A stretch of 64,000 nucleotides of DNA, taken from positions 13,097,501 through 13,161,500 of the forward strand of contig JAYKKT010000086.1 in the NCBI GenBank assembly GCA_036023115.1, given 5' to 3'. A model generated the notes under the pieces. It did not search any database. It saw nothing but the letters and a program-made list of their open reading frames with translations, and had not been told where the DNA came from. The first letter of the stretch is position 1. Every line of letters starts with the position of its first letter. Below, piece by piece: positions 1 through 12,110 of this stretch. The position numbers were made by a program, and so were the translations under genes. Origin of the DNA: Brasenia schreberi. Lineage: Eukaryota > Streptophyta > Magnoliopsida > Nymphaeales > Cabombaceae.

Positions 1-1003
1 CGCAACCCATCGTGGCTTAAGTTTGTTCAATCCAATTGCATTTTAGAGCACTATATGTCCTGGATGTGCATCTCTATTGCCTCTGGGCGAAATGCCTCTA
101 CTTTCTCATTCTAGTAAGGATGATTTCTTGCTTGATTCGATCTCTTTTTGGATAGAATTTAATTTTATGGTTTCAAATATTTTGATTTTTTAAAACCATT
201 TCTTTTAAGATATATTTGAAAATATTGAATATTAATGAAATTTTTAAATATCATTTTTGGAGTACAACTGAGTCTTATCCCAGTGTTGTTTGCATGAGTT
301 ACCTACTTTCACTTCGTGAGTTAGTCATTTACCATTTGATCGCTTTAACCCTTTGATGGGTGTAGGGTGTCAGACTGCTTTAACCTTTTGATAGGTGTAG
401 AGTCTCAAACCGCTTTAACCCTTTTATGTGTGTAGGGTTTCGAACTACTTTAACTCTTTGATGGGTGTAGGGTCTTAGACTGCTTTAACCTTTTGAAAGG
501 TGTAGAGTCTCAAACCGCTTTAACCCTTTTATGTGTGTAGTGTTTCGAACTGCTTTAACTCTTTCATGGGTGCAGGGTTGTTTGGTATATGACTATCCTT
601 GATCCGACGAGTCTTTAGGGTCATGTTTTGATTTCTTTTGTTTTTGAATTTCAAAGTTTTTATAAGTTTGTAAATTTTGCAAACATTTTGTGGGTTTAGT
701 TCCTAATATCCCATTTTCATTTGTTTCTTTGAAGAAAATTATTTGAAATAATTCTTTCTTTGAAGGAACAATAAAATCTTGATTATTTGGCCATGCGGGC
801 AGAGTGGTTATTTTTTTTTTCAAAATTTAATTTTTTTAAAGGGGTTTAAAGAATCGTTATTTTGAGGTTCCTACAAAATTTTGGTATGAAAATGGGTTCG
901 TTTAAGGTGCCTTTGAAAGAAAACCTTAAAAGACCAAGAATTGTAATTTTTTCTTGAAAAACAAAAATTTTAAAAGAGTTTTGAAAAAAAATTGGTGTTT
1001 ACA
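1..1003 (-). mobile_element. Putative 3' LTR (partial) of a minus-strand LTR retroelement
   Basis: On the minus strand a purine-rich tract (complement of 1004-1020) is followed at 1003 by TGTAAACACC, the arrangement expected of a polypurine tract and the first bases of a 3' LTR. The LTR would then run leftward off the window. No matching second LTR was seen further right, so the assignment rests on this junction alone. The stretch has no coding potential; the short ORF at 593-823 is low complexity and not believable. Confidence 0.33.
342..586. repeat. 35-bp tandem repeat, seven units in a 105-bp higher-order pattern
   Basis: Units begin at 342, 377, 412, 447, 482, 517 and 552, each opening with a variant of GCTTTAACCCTTTTATG. 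Units 2 and 5, 3 and 6, and 4 and 7 are most alike, so a block of three units (105 bp) was duplicated after the basic repeat had diverged. It lies inside the putative LTR. Confidence 0.9.
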
Positions 1004-1020
1004 AATGCCCCTCTTTATCA
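1004..1020 (-). other. Candidate polypurine tract of the minus-strand element
   Basis: Read on the minus strand this is GATAAAGAGGGGCATTT, directly before the TGTAAACACC start of the putative LTR. Plus-strand DNA synthesis of LTR retroelements starts at such a tract. The motif is short and could be coincidental. Confidence 0.35.
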
Positions 1021-2997
1021 TTAATCAAATTTATTTGGTTAATTACAAAGAATAACACCAATAATTTTTTTTTTTGAATGTTAGAGTTGATTTGAGTTGA
1101 GTTAAGATTCCATGAACTTCCCATTTTTTTTAAAGGATTTATTTCTTAAACTTGGGCTACCCTAATTCCAATAGGGAGGAGGATTTTTAGCAAAAGGTAA
1201 CTCAACATAGATAGTAGCCAACCAATACAAGGATTACATATGAATAAGGTCATCTATGAATGCACATAGGCATGAGATGTGTAAGATGTAATGGATGAAC
1301 ATTGAAAATCTCTATGATTTATTTAGGGAGCTCCCATGAAAGCTGACTATCTTAAGTGGGATGATCTCTATGTTCATTTGCTTCATGCCTTGGGTTTTAT
1401 AAAAATCTTTTTGAAAGGGATATTTTCTTTTTGTTTCTATCTGAAAGAGCTTTCATCTCCTATATTTTCCCTTTAAGTCTTAATTTTCCATTACCTTATA
1501 GAGGTTTTTATTTTTAGAAAAACTCAATAATATTTCAAAACTCTATTTTCCACACTACATGTCTTAATCCTCAAATAATATGAGATCCAAATTGGTAGGT
1601 TCTATTCCTACTTTAGGATCATAATGATAAACTTTTTTTTTTGGATAAGCTATAGGGGTATGAAAAGAATTCCCACGGTCCCTTCTGAAACGTCCCGTGG
1701 TATAAAGAATAGGAGATTTTAAGGAAATGCTCTTTGAGCTTTGGCATTTTCTTTTATTTCTTTTGTAGGAAGGCCTTTTATTGAAGGTTTATTTTCTTTT
1801 TTCTTTCATTCATAGGAATACCTCTATATTGGAAGTTTATTTTCTTCCTTTCTTTATTTTTTCTTTTTCTTTTTGCCAATTTTCTTTGAAGAGAATGCAA
1901 TGGGGGAACAACTTATCCTTCTAAATACTCGGTCTAATCAAGTATGCCCTATTTTATAATAACACATACTATTTGAAAATATTTTGCTATTTTGAACTAG
2001 GCCCTATCTTGTAAAAGAATGATTTTTGAAATGTCATTTAATGATTTTGAAAACACTCCACCTTTTATAGAGCATTAATTCCTAGTTAAGAGACATATAT
2101 TAACTTGATCCTTTCTTCAAAAAATTAAAGAAGATCCATTTGCAAAAATCATTTCAAAAGAATTTGTGGTAGACTCTAGAAATGATATCTTTTAGATATT
2201 GGGCACTTATAGGGTCTAACAAGTTTCTTCTCTTGAAATCAATTAGACAAGATGCATCATTGGTTTTTGCCCCCTTTATGATATAGGGATCTTCCTACTT
2301 GGGCCACCACTTTTCGAGAAGATATAAGCCTCTATGGGTAAATGATGTTCATGGGATGCATGACATGTCAAAATATATTCCAATAAGAGATGATGGAGAT
2401 ACATACTCAATATTAATGTATTCAAATCTCCATGAAAGGTGTTTAGGAAATGCAAGCTACATGCCCCTAGTTTGGAGAAGATGACATGGGCATTCACACT
2501 ATTACCGACCCCTATTGTGGCATGTGATGAATGATTTTTAATGAGATGCATGAATGACTCATATATGCAACTATCTTGATTTTTTGACATAACTTAGGAA
2601 TATACATGATATGATCCTAGCTTTTGATGTATTTTGGGTTTGGTTTGATTCCTATGTTGGTCACCTTCTAGGGAACTTGATTGTTTGCCCAAGTCCAAGA
2701 TTTTATTGATTTTGAGAAAGTTCATGTAAATTGTCATCACCCAAAACATCCCTAAAGAGATTTGCATTTTTTTTGACAAATGATTTTGGTTTTTTTCTGT
2801 TGAATTTTTTTATTTAGGTTTTTCCTTTTTTTCATATTTTTAGGATTTTGAAGATAACTTGTACACAATATACAGAACCCGAAGTTAGCATCATGTTCAA
2901 GGAGGGTTCAGGGGTTTGGGTGCATCAAGGATGCACACCCAGGGTGTAGAATGATTGGTATTCTTATGATTGATTCTATGTATAACCTAATGTTCCC
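1021..2997. other. Non-coding repetitive DNA, no recognisable gene
   Basis: T-rich sequence with long homopolymer-like runs and only short ORFs (2276-2590 minus, 2299-2484 plus) that resemble no family I know. It probably belongs to the interior of the minus-strand element. Confidence 0.4.
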
Positions 2998-3795
2998 CTA
3001 GGAGTGGATAATGTGTGTGTATGTGTATGCAAAGGGAGAGCAAACCATAGTCGGTCCCTTGGTGAGTTTGTTGAGATTGGGGGAAGGCATGACCATAACC
3101 TTGGATTTATAACGCAAACCTAGGATCAAAGGAATTTTTTTATACATGGTAGGGTTAGGTGTACCTAGGATATCGATATATGCCTTAGGAGTAACCATGT
3201 CTACTAAGTTTTGAATTTTATTTTCATTTTGAAATTCTTTTTGTTGGTGTGGGACATTCGGCGCACCTTGAAAATCCACATATTTTCGCACATTTTATGG
3301 GCTTGTAGGTGCATGAGTGTGATTTGGTGTATGGAATGCATACAAATGATTTACCGATCCTACACTAAAAATGTGAGGATCGAGTAGGAAGTTTTGAGAG
3401 GAATTAGTTTCAGGCATACCTTTCTCGAGCTTGACTACCTTCCCACGGTGAGAGTAAGCTTCCTTGTAGGCACGCTGAAGTGGCTCGAGCTCATGCATAA
3501 CTTCGAGCTCCCATTGCTTTGCTAAGTCTTGAGCTTCGTTCATCAAGCCTATGCTTGTGCAATACTCATTCTCTTGTGTGTGTGTGTTTTTGGGAGGAGA
3601 AACTTTTGAAGTGTGTGAAGTGGTGCTCATGGGAATAGAACCCAACAGAGCGTATGTTTTTGAAAATTTTTGGACGGCTTGTGTAAAGAGAACCTCATGC
3701 CCCTCTCCGCTTGTGTGCTTAAGAATGTAGATTTCTTTTTCTTCATTTTTTTTTAAATTTTCAATTTTGATTTTCATAATTTCCTCACTTGTCAT
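2998..3795 (-). CDS. Hypothetical protein remnant in the minus-strand element
   Basis: Two nearly abutting minus-strand ORFs: 3795-3295 (166 aa) and 3291-2998 (97 aa), separated only by a stop and a frame change. The first starts with a lysine/glutamate-rich stretch that may form a short helix or coiled coil (about residues 1-25), followed by a Ser/Thr/Pro-rich segment near residue 60 and a Glu-rich helical segment near residues 85-125. No zinc knuckle, protease DTG/DSG motif or RT motif is visible. It could be an extra ORF or gag-like product of an LTR element, or chance. I do not recognise it, and whether it is ever translated is unknown. Confidence 0.25.
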
Positions 3796-5180
3796 TTCTA
3801 GATTTTTATTTTTATGATTTTTGAAGATTTTTCAGATTTTTTTGGTTTTTCAAATAATTTTTTTTTGATTTTCGATGGACAAAGGGGTGTTAGGAAGTGG
3901 ATGACTAGCAAGGTTAGGAAGAGACGGTTCAATCTTAACACTTGCTATATTTGTGACCATGTATCTTTTATCGGATTTTGAGGTTGGTTTGGTTCTCCAG
4001 GTATGGTTGTCTCCCTATGAACCCAAGATTGTTTCTCATGGAACAATGTGTCTTAGGCTCTTTGCTTAGGGCAGTGATCTCCCTTTCAATTTGTATCTCT
4101 CTTAATTCTCTTTTCAAAGAGGAGAATCTATCTTCCTGGGTTTGAGAAAATGATTTGGAAGACTTTTCATGGATTTTGAAAACCGACCTATGGAGCTTGA
4201 TAAGGCTTCACTTGACACATCCCCAACTGAACCTTTGACATTGCTGAAAATTTTTAGATTTATGATCAAGTTTTGAAAAAAAAGTTTAGAACAAGGTTTT
4301 GGAATCGATTTGTTTCAAATGAAGGTGACCAGATCAAAATAACTCTTCTAAGACCCAAGTCCCATCGGGCGACCCATTTTGTTTCTGTAAACAAAATTTT
4401 TCGATCGTATAATCGACTTAAAATTCGTTTGCAAAAGCTATTTGTGAGCGTGTCACCAAGTTTACTCAAACTTGCAAAATGATTTTTTAACTTTTAGGCG
4501 ATTGTAGACAAGTGTTTTTGTTTAAGCCTAAACGCCGAGAAAGAGTAATTTGTGATCCGGAATTTCTTTAAAACAAGTTTCAATCAAAATGGATTTTCCA
4601 AAACCAGTTTGTCATTCACTTTGCAAAATCAGTTTCAGTTCTGAAAAACAAAATCGGTTCTATTTCCATCAGATGTTTGTAATTTTTTTTTATTTTTTCT
4701 AAGAATCCAAAAATCTCCAAAATTTTACCTAAGCAAGACTTGGTATGGATTTTATTCGGGTATTTTTGTTTGGATTTTTGGTTCTTCGGATGATAAGAAT
4801 TAAATATGGGAAAATTTTCAACAGAATGTGGTTTCGAAATTTGGAACAAACTCTTTTACAGAAATATAGTTGCTCGGTAAAACACATGTATCTCAATACA
4901 TAGAATTCAAATTTTTATGAAATTAGTCAGGTTATAAAGCTGTAGTAGTCAACTTTCCAACAATACTATTTTCATGATTTTGAGGTCCCTAGGGCAGAGT
5001 TATGAGGATTTTACCTAAGGTTTGTCACAGGATTTTCAGCACATATAGAATCAGGTTGAGTTGGGTTTAATGATTTTATTCTTGGCCTCACCCATGTCCA
5101 AAATTATTTAGATAAGACCCTCATTTGAATCACCCTTTAGATTCGGGCAATTGAACTCGACCCCTCCTCCTTCATGTGGA
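3796..5180. other. Non-coding repetitive DNA
   Basis: AT-rich with poly(T) runs. The ORF pair at 4266-4482 lies antiparallel on both strands and is most likely chance. On the minus strand around 4860-5060 the sequence reads like an untranslated interior of a plant LTR element, but no domain supports this. Confidence 0.35.
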
Positions 5181-5189
5181 GATATCGAT

Positions 5190-5827
5190 TAGCTAGGTGG
5201 TTGTCTTACATGACCCTGAGCATAATTGGTTTAATTTTCTAATTCTTTCTTTAGCATGGAAAGCCCTAAGTTGTTTAGGCTGTAGCTAATTACCTGTAGG
5301 TCTTCAACCAAAGGTAACCAGGGATACAAGCCATAATTCGCCCTCACTAAATTTGAGTCCTTAGGTTGTTAGCTCACATGTCTTACGTCCTTCGCCTTCA
5401 TATCCTCGAGTGTAATGATCAGGATTACTCAAGGCTAGTAGAAGAGCATCTTCACCGTGTGGACTATAGTTGAGAAAGGATCCTCATAAGCTTAACTACT
5501 TCCATTGTATCTCCCTACCGGAACATAACCTTCTAATGTAAGATCGAAAGAACGCAAGGATGCAGTAGTTGGCATGTGTCCAATCTCGAAGAGTAATATC
5601 TAACTCAGCTTTGCATTCATCAGAATGGGATTATTGGAAGTTCTTGACCGCCCGACTGTCAACTTGATAGTAATGACCCGATTGTCGGAATTAGATAGAA
5701 GACCTCCTTCCGAACCCTATGCAGTGTATTGGCAGGCATCATATTCAGCATGGCACCGTACCCTTCTGGCAGATTGGCATTTCCTGGTGCTTTGATGTAC
5801 AACGTTCTCAAATGATGAGTGGCGGCC
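5190..5827 (-). pseudogene. Decayed coding remnant of unknown protein
   Basis: The minus strand carries several protein-like stretches in shifting frames. A likely 3' splice site (TTGTTATTGCAG) ends at about 5828, and the reading continues with residues such as HHLRTLYIKAPGNANLPEGY and, later, VRKEVFYLIPTIG. A second stretch (about 5600-5450) contains ASLRSFDLTLEGYVPVGRYN. A third (about 5350-5250) contains ANYGLYPWLPLVEDLQVISY. The amino-acid composition looks like a real protein, but stops and frameshifts separate the parts. I do not recognise the family. It could be a host gene fragment or an unusual element-encoded protein. Confidence 0.35.
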
Positions 5828-5967
5828 TGCAATAACAACTACAAACTAAAGGAAAGAGGGTGGGTGTGGTGATCTTCTAACATTCAATTTAACCATATTT
5901 ATCTCTCTACTTTCTTCGTGGACGAATTTGCATATCTATATGAACTGAACCTGATACTGAAGGCGAT

Positions 5968-6153
5968 CTAATATGGTACTTGCTGATAGAGATTGAATCC
6001 TGAGAAGTGTGCATGTGCCAAATTGGCAGGATCAAACCTAAATACCCAATTGATATCTTGCATTGATATCCGTGTACTAGAATCATAAGAGTTGAATAAA
6101 AGGTTCGACTGAATATAATATATTTGTGACTTAGTGTTACATCTGAGGTTCAT
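5968..6153 (-). pseudogene. Possible upstream exon-like remnant, unknown
   Basis: A 61-codon minus-strand ORF just upstream of the 5827-5190 remnant. Its C-terminal half (INWVFRFDPANLAHAHFSGF) looks protein-like. It may belong to the same broken coding unit, but no domain is recognisable and it may be chance. Confidence 0.2.
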
Positions 6154-6159
6154 TTTAAT

Positions 6160-7218
6160 GCTGATTGTTATTTCATGAGGAACATTCTTGTTAACTCATC
6201 TTTGAGGTACTTTAGAATCTTGGGTTCAGTAACCCATATAGTGAACGCTTACCATAGGCAATATGCACCTGATTAGAAAATTTTGATCTGAATCGGACAA
6301 AACCAATGAAAGGCAATCTATATTTTGTTCACAACCAAAGATTCAATCTACATTGCATATACATGACCCATTTTGATTCAGTTAAAGAATGCAAGTTACA
6401 AGGAAGCACGTAACGGAAATAGCATGCTTTGGATTATGACTTCCAGAGTGTGTCTCTAAGTTGGCTAAAATCCAAAAAGTGAATGGTTTAAACTCTTAAA
6501 CTAGGATTGAACCTGTTGCAAAAGCACGGGCGGACACACATGTGGGCGAGGTCAGGCATGCACCTCACGCGAAATCTGAAAAATATAGAGGGGCTATTAG
6601 AATTTTAGAAAAAGCTTTGTGCTCGTCCCTGTTTGATGCTTATAGAACTGCTATATTTCCATTGCTGTGAGGATACTATTCAGTTCTTTTTTCTTGCTTT
6701 CTTCCTTTTTTTCGTTTTTCAATTCTGGGTTGATCAGGAGAGTGACTGATGCTTTACTACGAGAATATGTGACTGCAACTTTCAATTTGCTTTGGAAAGA
6801 CCGCCTGCAAAACATTTGATAGTGCTTTGTCCATTGGTAACCCTTTCTGAAACTAAAGGAACTAGCTGGAAGTCCTAGCCCTTCTTCCTTCGCTTTTGCC
6901 TCTGATGGCATACTTCACTGAGTCAGTCTGTTACGGTGAACCAAGGCGCTTGGAAAGCATTAGTATGCTAGCGAAGTTGCTTTACAAATTTTGTTGGCTA
7001 GCACTTCGCAGAAAGCCTGTTTGTAGCAGCCATGATGTGTGCTTTCAGTCAATTTCATTTATATGGGAACAGAAAAGCAAACCAGTAGCTAAGCTTGATT
7101 TTGAGATCTTAATGTTAAACTGATGAGCGGCTGGCTACAGGTTGTTGTGGCTTCCAACCAAGTTCAATGGGAGGTCTCTCTTTGCAGACATTGAGAGTCA
7201 ATTTCACTGAAGGTCGCC
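6160..7218. other. Intergenic or repetitive DNA, no recognisable gene
   Basis: ORFs 6651-6911 (minus) and 6896-7123 (plus) have no recognisable domain. I see nothing else definable here. Confidence 0.4.
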
Positions 7219-7540
7219 CAGCTGTATCTTAACCTTACATTTTTCCGTACGAGGCCGGGTCAGCCAGAGCTGATTTTTTAGGTCATGCCCTTAGTACCAT
7301 TCTCACTCGAGCACACCTACAACTGTATCTTGACCTTAATGAAGCATTTTCCCGTACGAGGCCGGGTCAGCCAGAGCTGATTTTTGAGGCCATGCCTTTT
7401 AGTACCATTCTCACTAGACCACACCTACAGCTGTATCTTAACCTTAATGAAGCATTTTCCCGTACGAGGCCGGGTCAGCTAGAGCTGATTTTTTTAGATC
7501 ATGCCTCTTATTACCATTCTCGCTCGAGCACACCTAACAT
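7219..7540. repeat. 107-bp tandem repeat, three units
   Basis: The core CCGTACGAGGCCGGGTCAG recurs at 7245, 7352 and 7459, exactly 107 bp apart. Each core is preceded by a CTGTATCTTAACCTTAAT variant and followed by an AGAGCTGATTTTT run and a TACCATTCTCACTCGA variant. The units are roughly 90% alike and non-coding. Confidence 0.9.
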
Positions 7541-8500
7541 TGGGGTTCTGAAGTGATGGGATCATGGCTGCGAAAGTTGCATTCCCGTTAAAAGAAACAA
7601 AGATTTATATTGGATGTCAGAGTAGCTAATGCAATCATACAATAGACGAATGATGAATGATGACATCTAGCATTGGCCTCCTTCAGAAGTGATAACGAGA
7701 TGTAAACTTTGGATTTCATAATCAATCCATGGTGACTGTTCTTTTGGTGTTATAGGCATGCTTGGTTTTGTTAGGGAGAACTCAAACCATAAGCCACTGG
7801 GATATCCAACCCCAAACTTGTCATGAGAGGGGACTTGATTGTAAGTTAATTAGTGGTCACTTTCACCCTCAATAACCGTATATATGAAATGCGGGAAGAA
7901 GCGCTCTCTTCTCGAATTTCATGAGATACACTTTTTCAAAAGATAAATCTCTTAAACAAAATTGTTTTATTTTATTAAAAATACTAAACTATCTTCACAA
8001 AACATACAATGGCTTTAATGGAAAGCTAAGAGAAGAAATCATGAGAAATAGAAAAGCCTAAGTATGTATTCAAGTTTATGCTTGTTTATGGATATACATG
8101 ATACACAAAAAGAAAAAAAGTCTTCCTTATACAAAGCTCTATGTGGGTAACCATGAGTCTTAAAGATCTTCTTTGTTTTGTGTGCGTCTTCAAGATCTTT
8201 GTTTTGTGTGGTCTCCGTTGCACATCTTGTCACCCAAGAAAAGGTGAAACTCTCACACCACACCAGTGTCAAAGCATAATGATTGCCACATAGCATCTGT
8301 CACTATTGCTATGTTATAAAATGTACACTATTATGCTCCAAGAGAGAAGAGTTAGGGAAAAGAAAAGATAAAGAATAATTGTTTTTCAAAATAATGAACA
8401 AAAATAAAAATAAAAACAAAAAGGTTTCTTATTTTATGTTCATCTATACAAGAAAAAAAGAAGAGAAAAACAAGACTTATCTGAATCAAAGAGATCTTTA
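7541..8500. other. Intergenic DNA, no recognisable gene
   Basis: AT-rich. ORF 8039-8296 (minus) matches nothing I know. Confidence 0.4.
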
Positions 8501-9829
8501 TGTTCTTGTGAGTGACCTATTCTATGACCGTAAATAATACAAAAAAATAAGAAGAGATAACAAAGAGAGAAATAGGATGGTCACTCGAAAAACTTGGATA
8601 GTTTCTCTGACGAAAGAATAATTCTTGCATAAAAAAAGGGAGAAGAGGGCCGGGAAATGAAGTATAGCGAAAACATAAACCAGTTTGTTGCTGCTTAAGG
8701 GGGTGAAAAAGGTTGTTGATGGAGATGAAATGATAATAAAGAACTCTCTTTCATCTCTACTTTTCCTTTGCTCTGCCTCTGAGAGGTCGAGACAACAGGA
8801 GGAAGCTGTCAATAGAGATAGTCATATAACTTCAAGAGAGTCAGACGAGAGACACCCAATCGAGGATGGTGAGACCAAAGACTACCCTCACTCTCTCGTC
8901 TTCTCTCTCATGCTCTCCTCACTCTTTCTTTCCCTATCCTTCTTACGCTCCCTCTCTATGTTTGGTTTCAACAGAAACTAAATGCGATTTCCTTGCAAAA
9001 CCGCAATTGGTACCATGGTTAGCAATAAGTCAAAAGACCATTATACCCCTAGTACATGTTAAAATAATAGTTTGCCATTGAGCAAAGTTACAATTTAGCC
9101 ATATATTTTTCATGTTAATTGTATGTAAGCCCTTGAGCATGCGTTTGTACACTTTTGCCTTTTGATAGTTAGTTTAAATTACGGTCATACCTATTTTGTG
9201 AAATTACTATTTTTCCCGTGCATAATTACAAGATTTGGTTTATAGTGTTATTTACTATTATGTCCTTATTTCTTTATTAAATTTACAAAATTGCCATCTG
9301 ACAAAAATACGTTTATGCCCATGAACATTCTATAGAATAATAGAAACATCATATGATAGATTTACAGTTCTATCCCGAATTGTTTATTCAATTTATTGAA
9401 TAACCAAAAATATGATTTTATTATTGAGTCCTTGAGTTTTTGACTAAATTACAAAACAGATAGAAAGATAAAATCACTCATATGCACATTTATTGTATAG
9501 AAAATTACAGAAACGAATAAAGGGGAATATTACTGTAATATCCCTAGACTTTCTCTAAACTTGCTGAAACTGTTTAAATTCTATTTATTTCTAAAATGAT
9601 ATTACATAATATCTTGTTTGATATTGCATATATGTGTTTGAAAATATTTATAGTTTAGTACCCCAATATTTATGTGATTATAATTTAGCACCTAACTAAT
9701 TTTCATTATCTGTTTAATGGAATTGGTCTTAATTCTTTTAATCTCTTGCTTGGTTATTGTTTTCCAATTGAAAAACTCAGACCCTATGTTGTTATCTTTG
9801 TCAAACATTTGAAAATGATTACTAGAATC
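8501..9829. repeat. Dispersed repeat 'X', copy 1: CT-rich leader then TTACAAAATTGCC-type phrases
   Basis: A CT-rich stretch (8860-8960) is followed by TTGCAAAACC near 8994, then by about 550 bp in which phrases of the type ATTACAAAATTGCC recur irregularly. The phrase at 9282-9302 closely matches 38157-38177 in copy 2. It abuts the gag remnant of copia A, as copy 2 abuts the gag of copia B, so it may be the 5' leader or LTR of that family. The ORFs at 8522-9081 are not convincing. Confidence 0.45.
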
Positions 9830-11879
9830 TGTGTTTTTGAATTGACAAAGACAAAAACTAAATAGCCTAAATTTTAAAACATGAAAAAGAAGAATCTCGT
9901 TGACCGCAACACTAGAGGGCGTTGATTATTTGCTTAGGAAAACAATTTTATCCCTACATCAAATACAACATACGAGAAAAAAGAAAAATATAGAATTTTC
10001 ATAAAGGATGACACGATAGTCAGGACTATTATGCTTATATACATGAAACTTTACCTGATTAGGGTTTTTGAGGAATTTGAAACAACCAAGGAGTTGTTGG
10101 CTCTATAACAACTAAATATAATACTATAACTAAACTCCACATTAAACTACTTATTTAAAAACATAATTCTCATAAAATGAAAGAAGGAAAAATGTAGTTG
10201 AACATGTAAACTAAATGTTGGTTATAACTAGAGACCTAATTATAGCGAAATCAATCATCTCTAAACCCATGCAGATATCGACTATCTTAAATAGTCTTCT
10301 TCCTTAGTGGAATATGGTGACCACATCCGTAAGACTTGGGTCTGACTTTATCCTTTCTTAACTGTCTTTAAAACTAGCAATATATATAAACAAAGGTAAA
10401 AGAAAAAAATTGCTAGTTCCTGAGATGATTTAGGGACGAGCTCCAATAACAACCACAATAAGAAAAAGTCAAATAAAAGTTTGCAAATATAATAAGAAGG
10501 GCAGTCAACTTTTCAAGAAATCATAGGAACTCACTTGTAGGATGAAGTGTTTTAACTATGGCAAGATCGGATACTACAAATGAGATTACTGCAACAAAAG
10601 AAATAACAATAGAAACACCTCGTATCACGACACGATAGAGAAACAAGATATAATCTACGTCATTTGTGAGTGCTTGTACTTGGACTACCCTATGACTAGT
10701 TGATGGATCGATTTATGAGAGAATCAACACATTTGTAAGAGCAAAGAGGGAGTTATGAACCTAAAGGAATACAAGCTTGGAGAACATTGAGTGTATATAG
10801 GAAATAATTCTTTTACTAGTGTTCCACGGGTTGGGTCCTTTATGATTTTTTTAAAAGGTACACTAATTATTTTTATTGATCTATTAATTATAGTTTTTAT
10901 TAGGCATAATCTTGTATTTGTGCCTGCCTTGGTAAAGAAAGAGTTTGAGGTAGGGTTTGTTCTTGGAAAATAACTGTGGAGAAACATGGTATGATAGTTT
11001 TTCTAGTTTCTTTTACTCAGAGCATGATTTATTTAAATTAAATATCGATAATGAAAGTTCTTCTTCTGCTTATATTGATTATACATTTTTTATGTAAATA
11101 TATGACATAAATAGTTAGTGCATATGAGCTTGAATAAGTTGAGGAAATTAACCAACTTTAACTTATTTTTGTTTTTCAAGAAAACACTTTCAATAAGTGT
11201 GAAACCCGTATGAAAGAGAATATGACTAGAAAATTATTTTCAAAAGAAATAATTAGGACAATAACCCTTACTTTCATTGATGATTATTCGAGATATGCAT
11301 ATTTATCTCTTAGTACATAAACCTGAGGTACTTCAAATATTTAAAGAATATAAGTAGGAAGTTGAAACACCAATTAGAGTAGTTGATCAAAGTCTTAAGA
11401 TCTAACAAAGGTAGAGAATATACCTCTATAAAATTTCTTCAATATTGTAAATGCTTTGGTATCTCAAAAAAGAATATCATGCCCTAGCTACCTCAACAAA
11501 ATTGTATAGATGAAAGATATAACAAGACCTTGTTCAATATAATTAGGTTAATGTTAATAGATGCTTCTTTTTCTAGGGTATTTTTAGAAGAAGTAATGTC
11601 TACAACCGTATATATATATTAAATAGAGTACCCTATAAGGTTGTATTTTCTATACTATTTGAGATATAGTTTGGCAGAAAACCATATTTGAGACATCTCA
11701 AGAGGTGAGGATCTATCGTAGATGTTAAGATCCTTGATCAGTCTAGAGATAAGCTAGACACTAGGTCCTTGAGATGTGTTCTTATTAGAAACCCAAAATA
11801 TTCTAAGGGATATCGATTTATCACAAGGATTGTGGTTTAATTAAAAGTAGGGATATTGAGTTATTAGAAAATACTAAGA

Positions 11880-12110
11880 ATGACATCTTTAAAAATGATG
11901 ATGAGAGCACTAGTGGATTTGAATCCATCATCATGTGAACCTATGGATTCTCACCTAAATGGCCTTGTTGAACAAATTGAGTCTTTAAGTAGACATAAAA
12001 GACCTAGGATCATACCGTCCTACTTAAAGAATCACCACACTTATATTATAGAGAAAGTGTATAATTTAATAGATTTAGATAAGTTGATTGATAACATGAC
12101 ATATTTATAG
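11880..12110 (+). pseudogene. Copia A linker segment between integrase and RT
   Basis: A 76-codon open stretch inside copia A. It includes a Leu/Ser-rich segment followed by a short arginine-proline motif and a Tyr-Leu segment that matches copia C near 54530-54570. It is a surviving piece of the inter-domain region and not an independent gene. Confidence 0.5.

Noticed and set aside
593..823. 76-codon minus-strand ORF
   Set aside because: Low-complexity Lys-rich reading of T-rich DNA inside the putative LTR.
4266..4482. Antiparallel ORF pair of 67 and 69 codons
   Set aside because: Both strands open over the same bases with no known family; chance is the simplest explanation.
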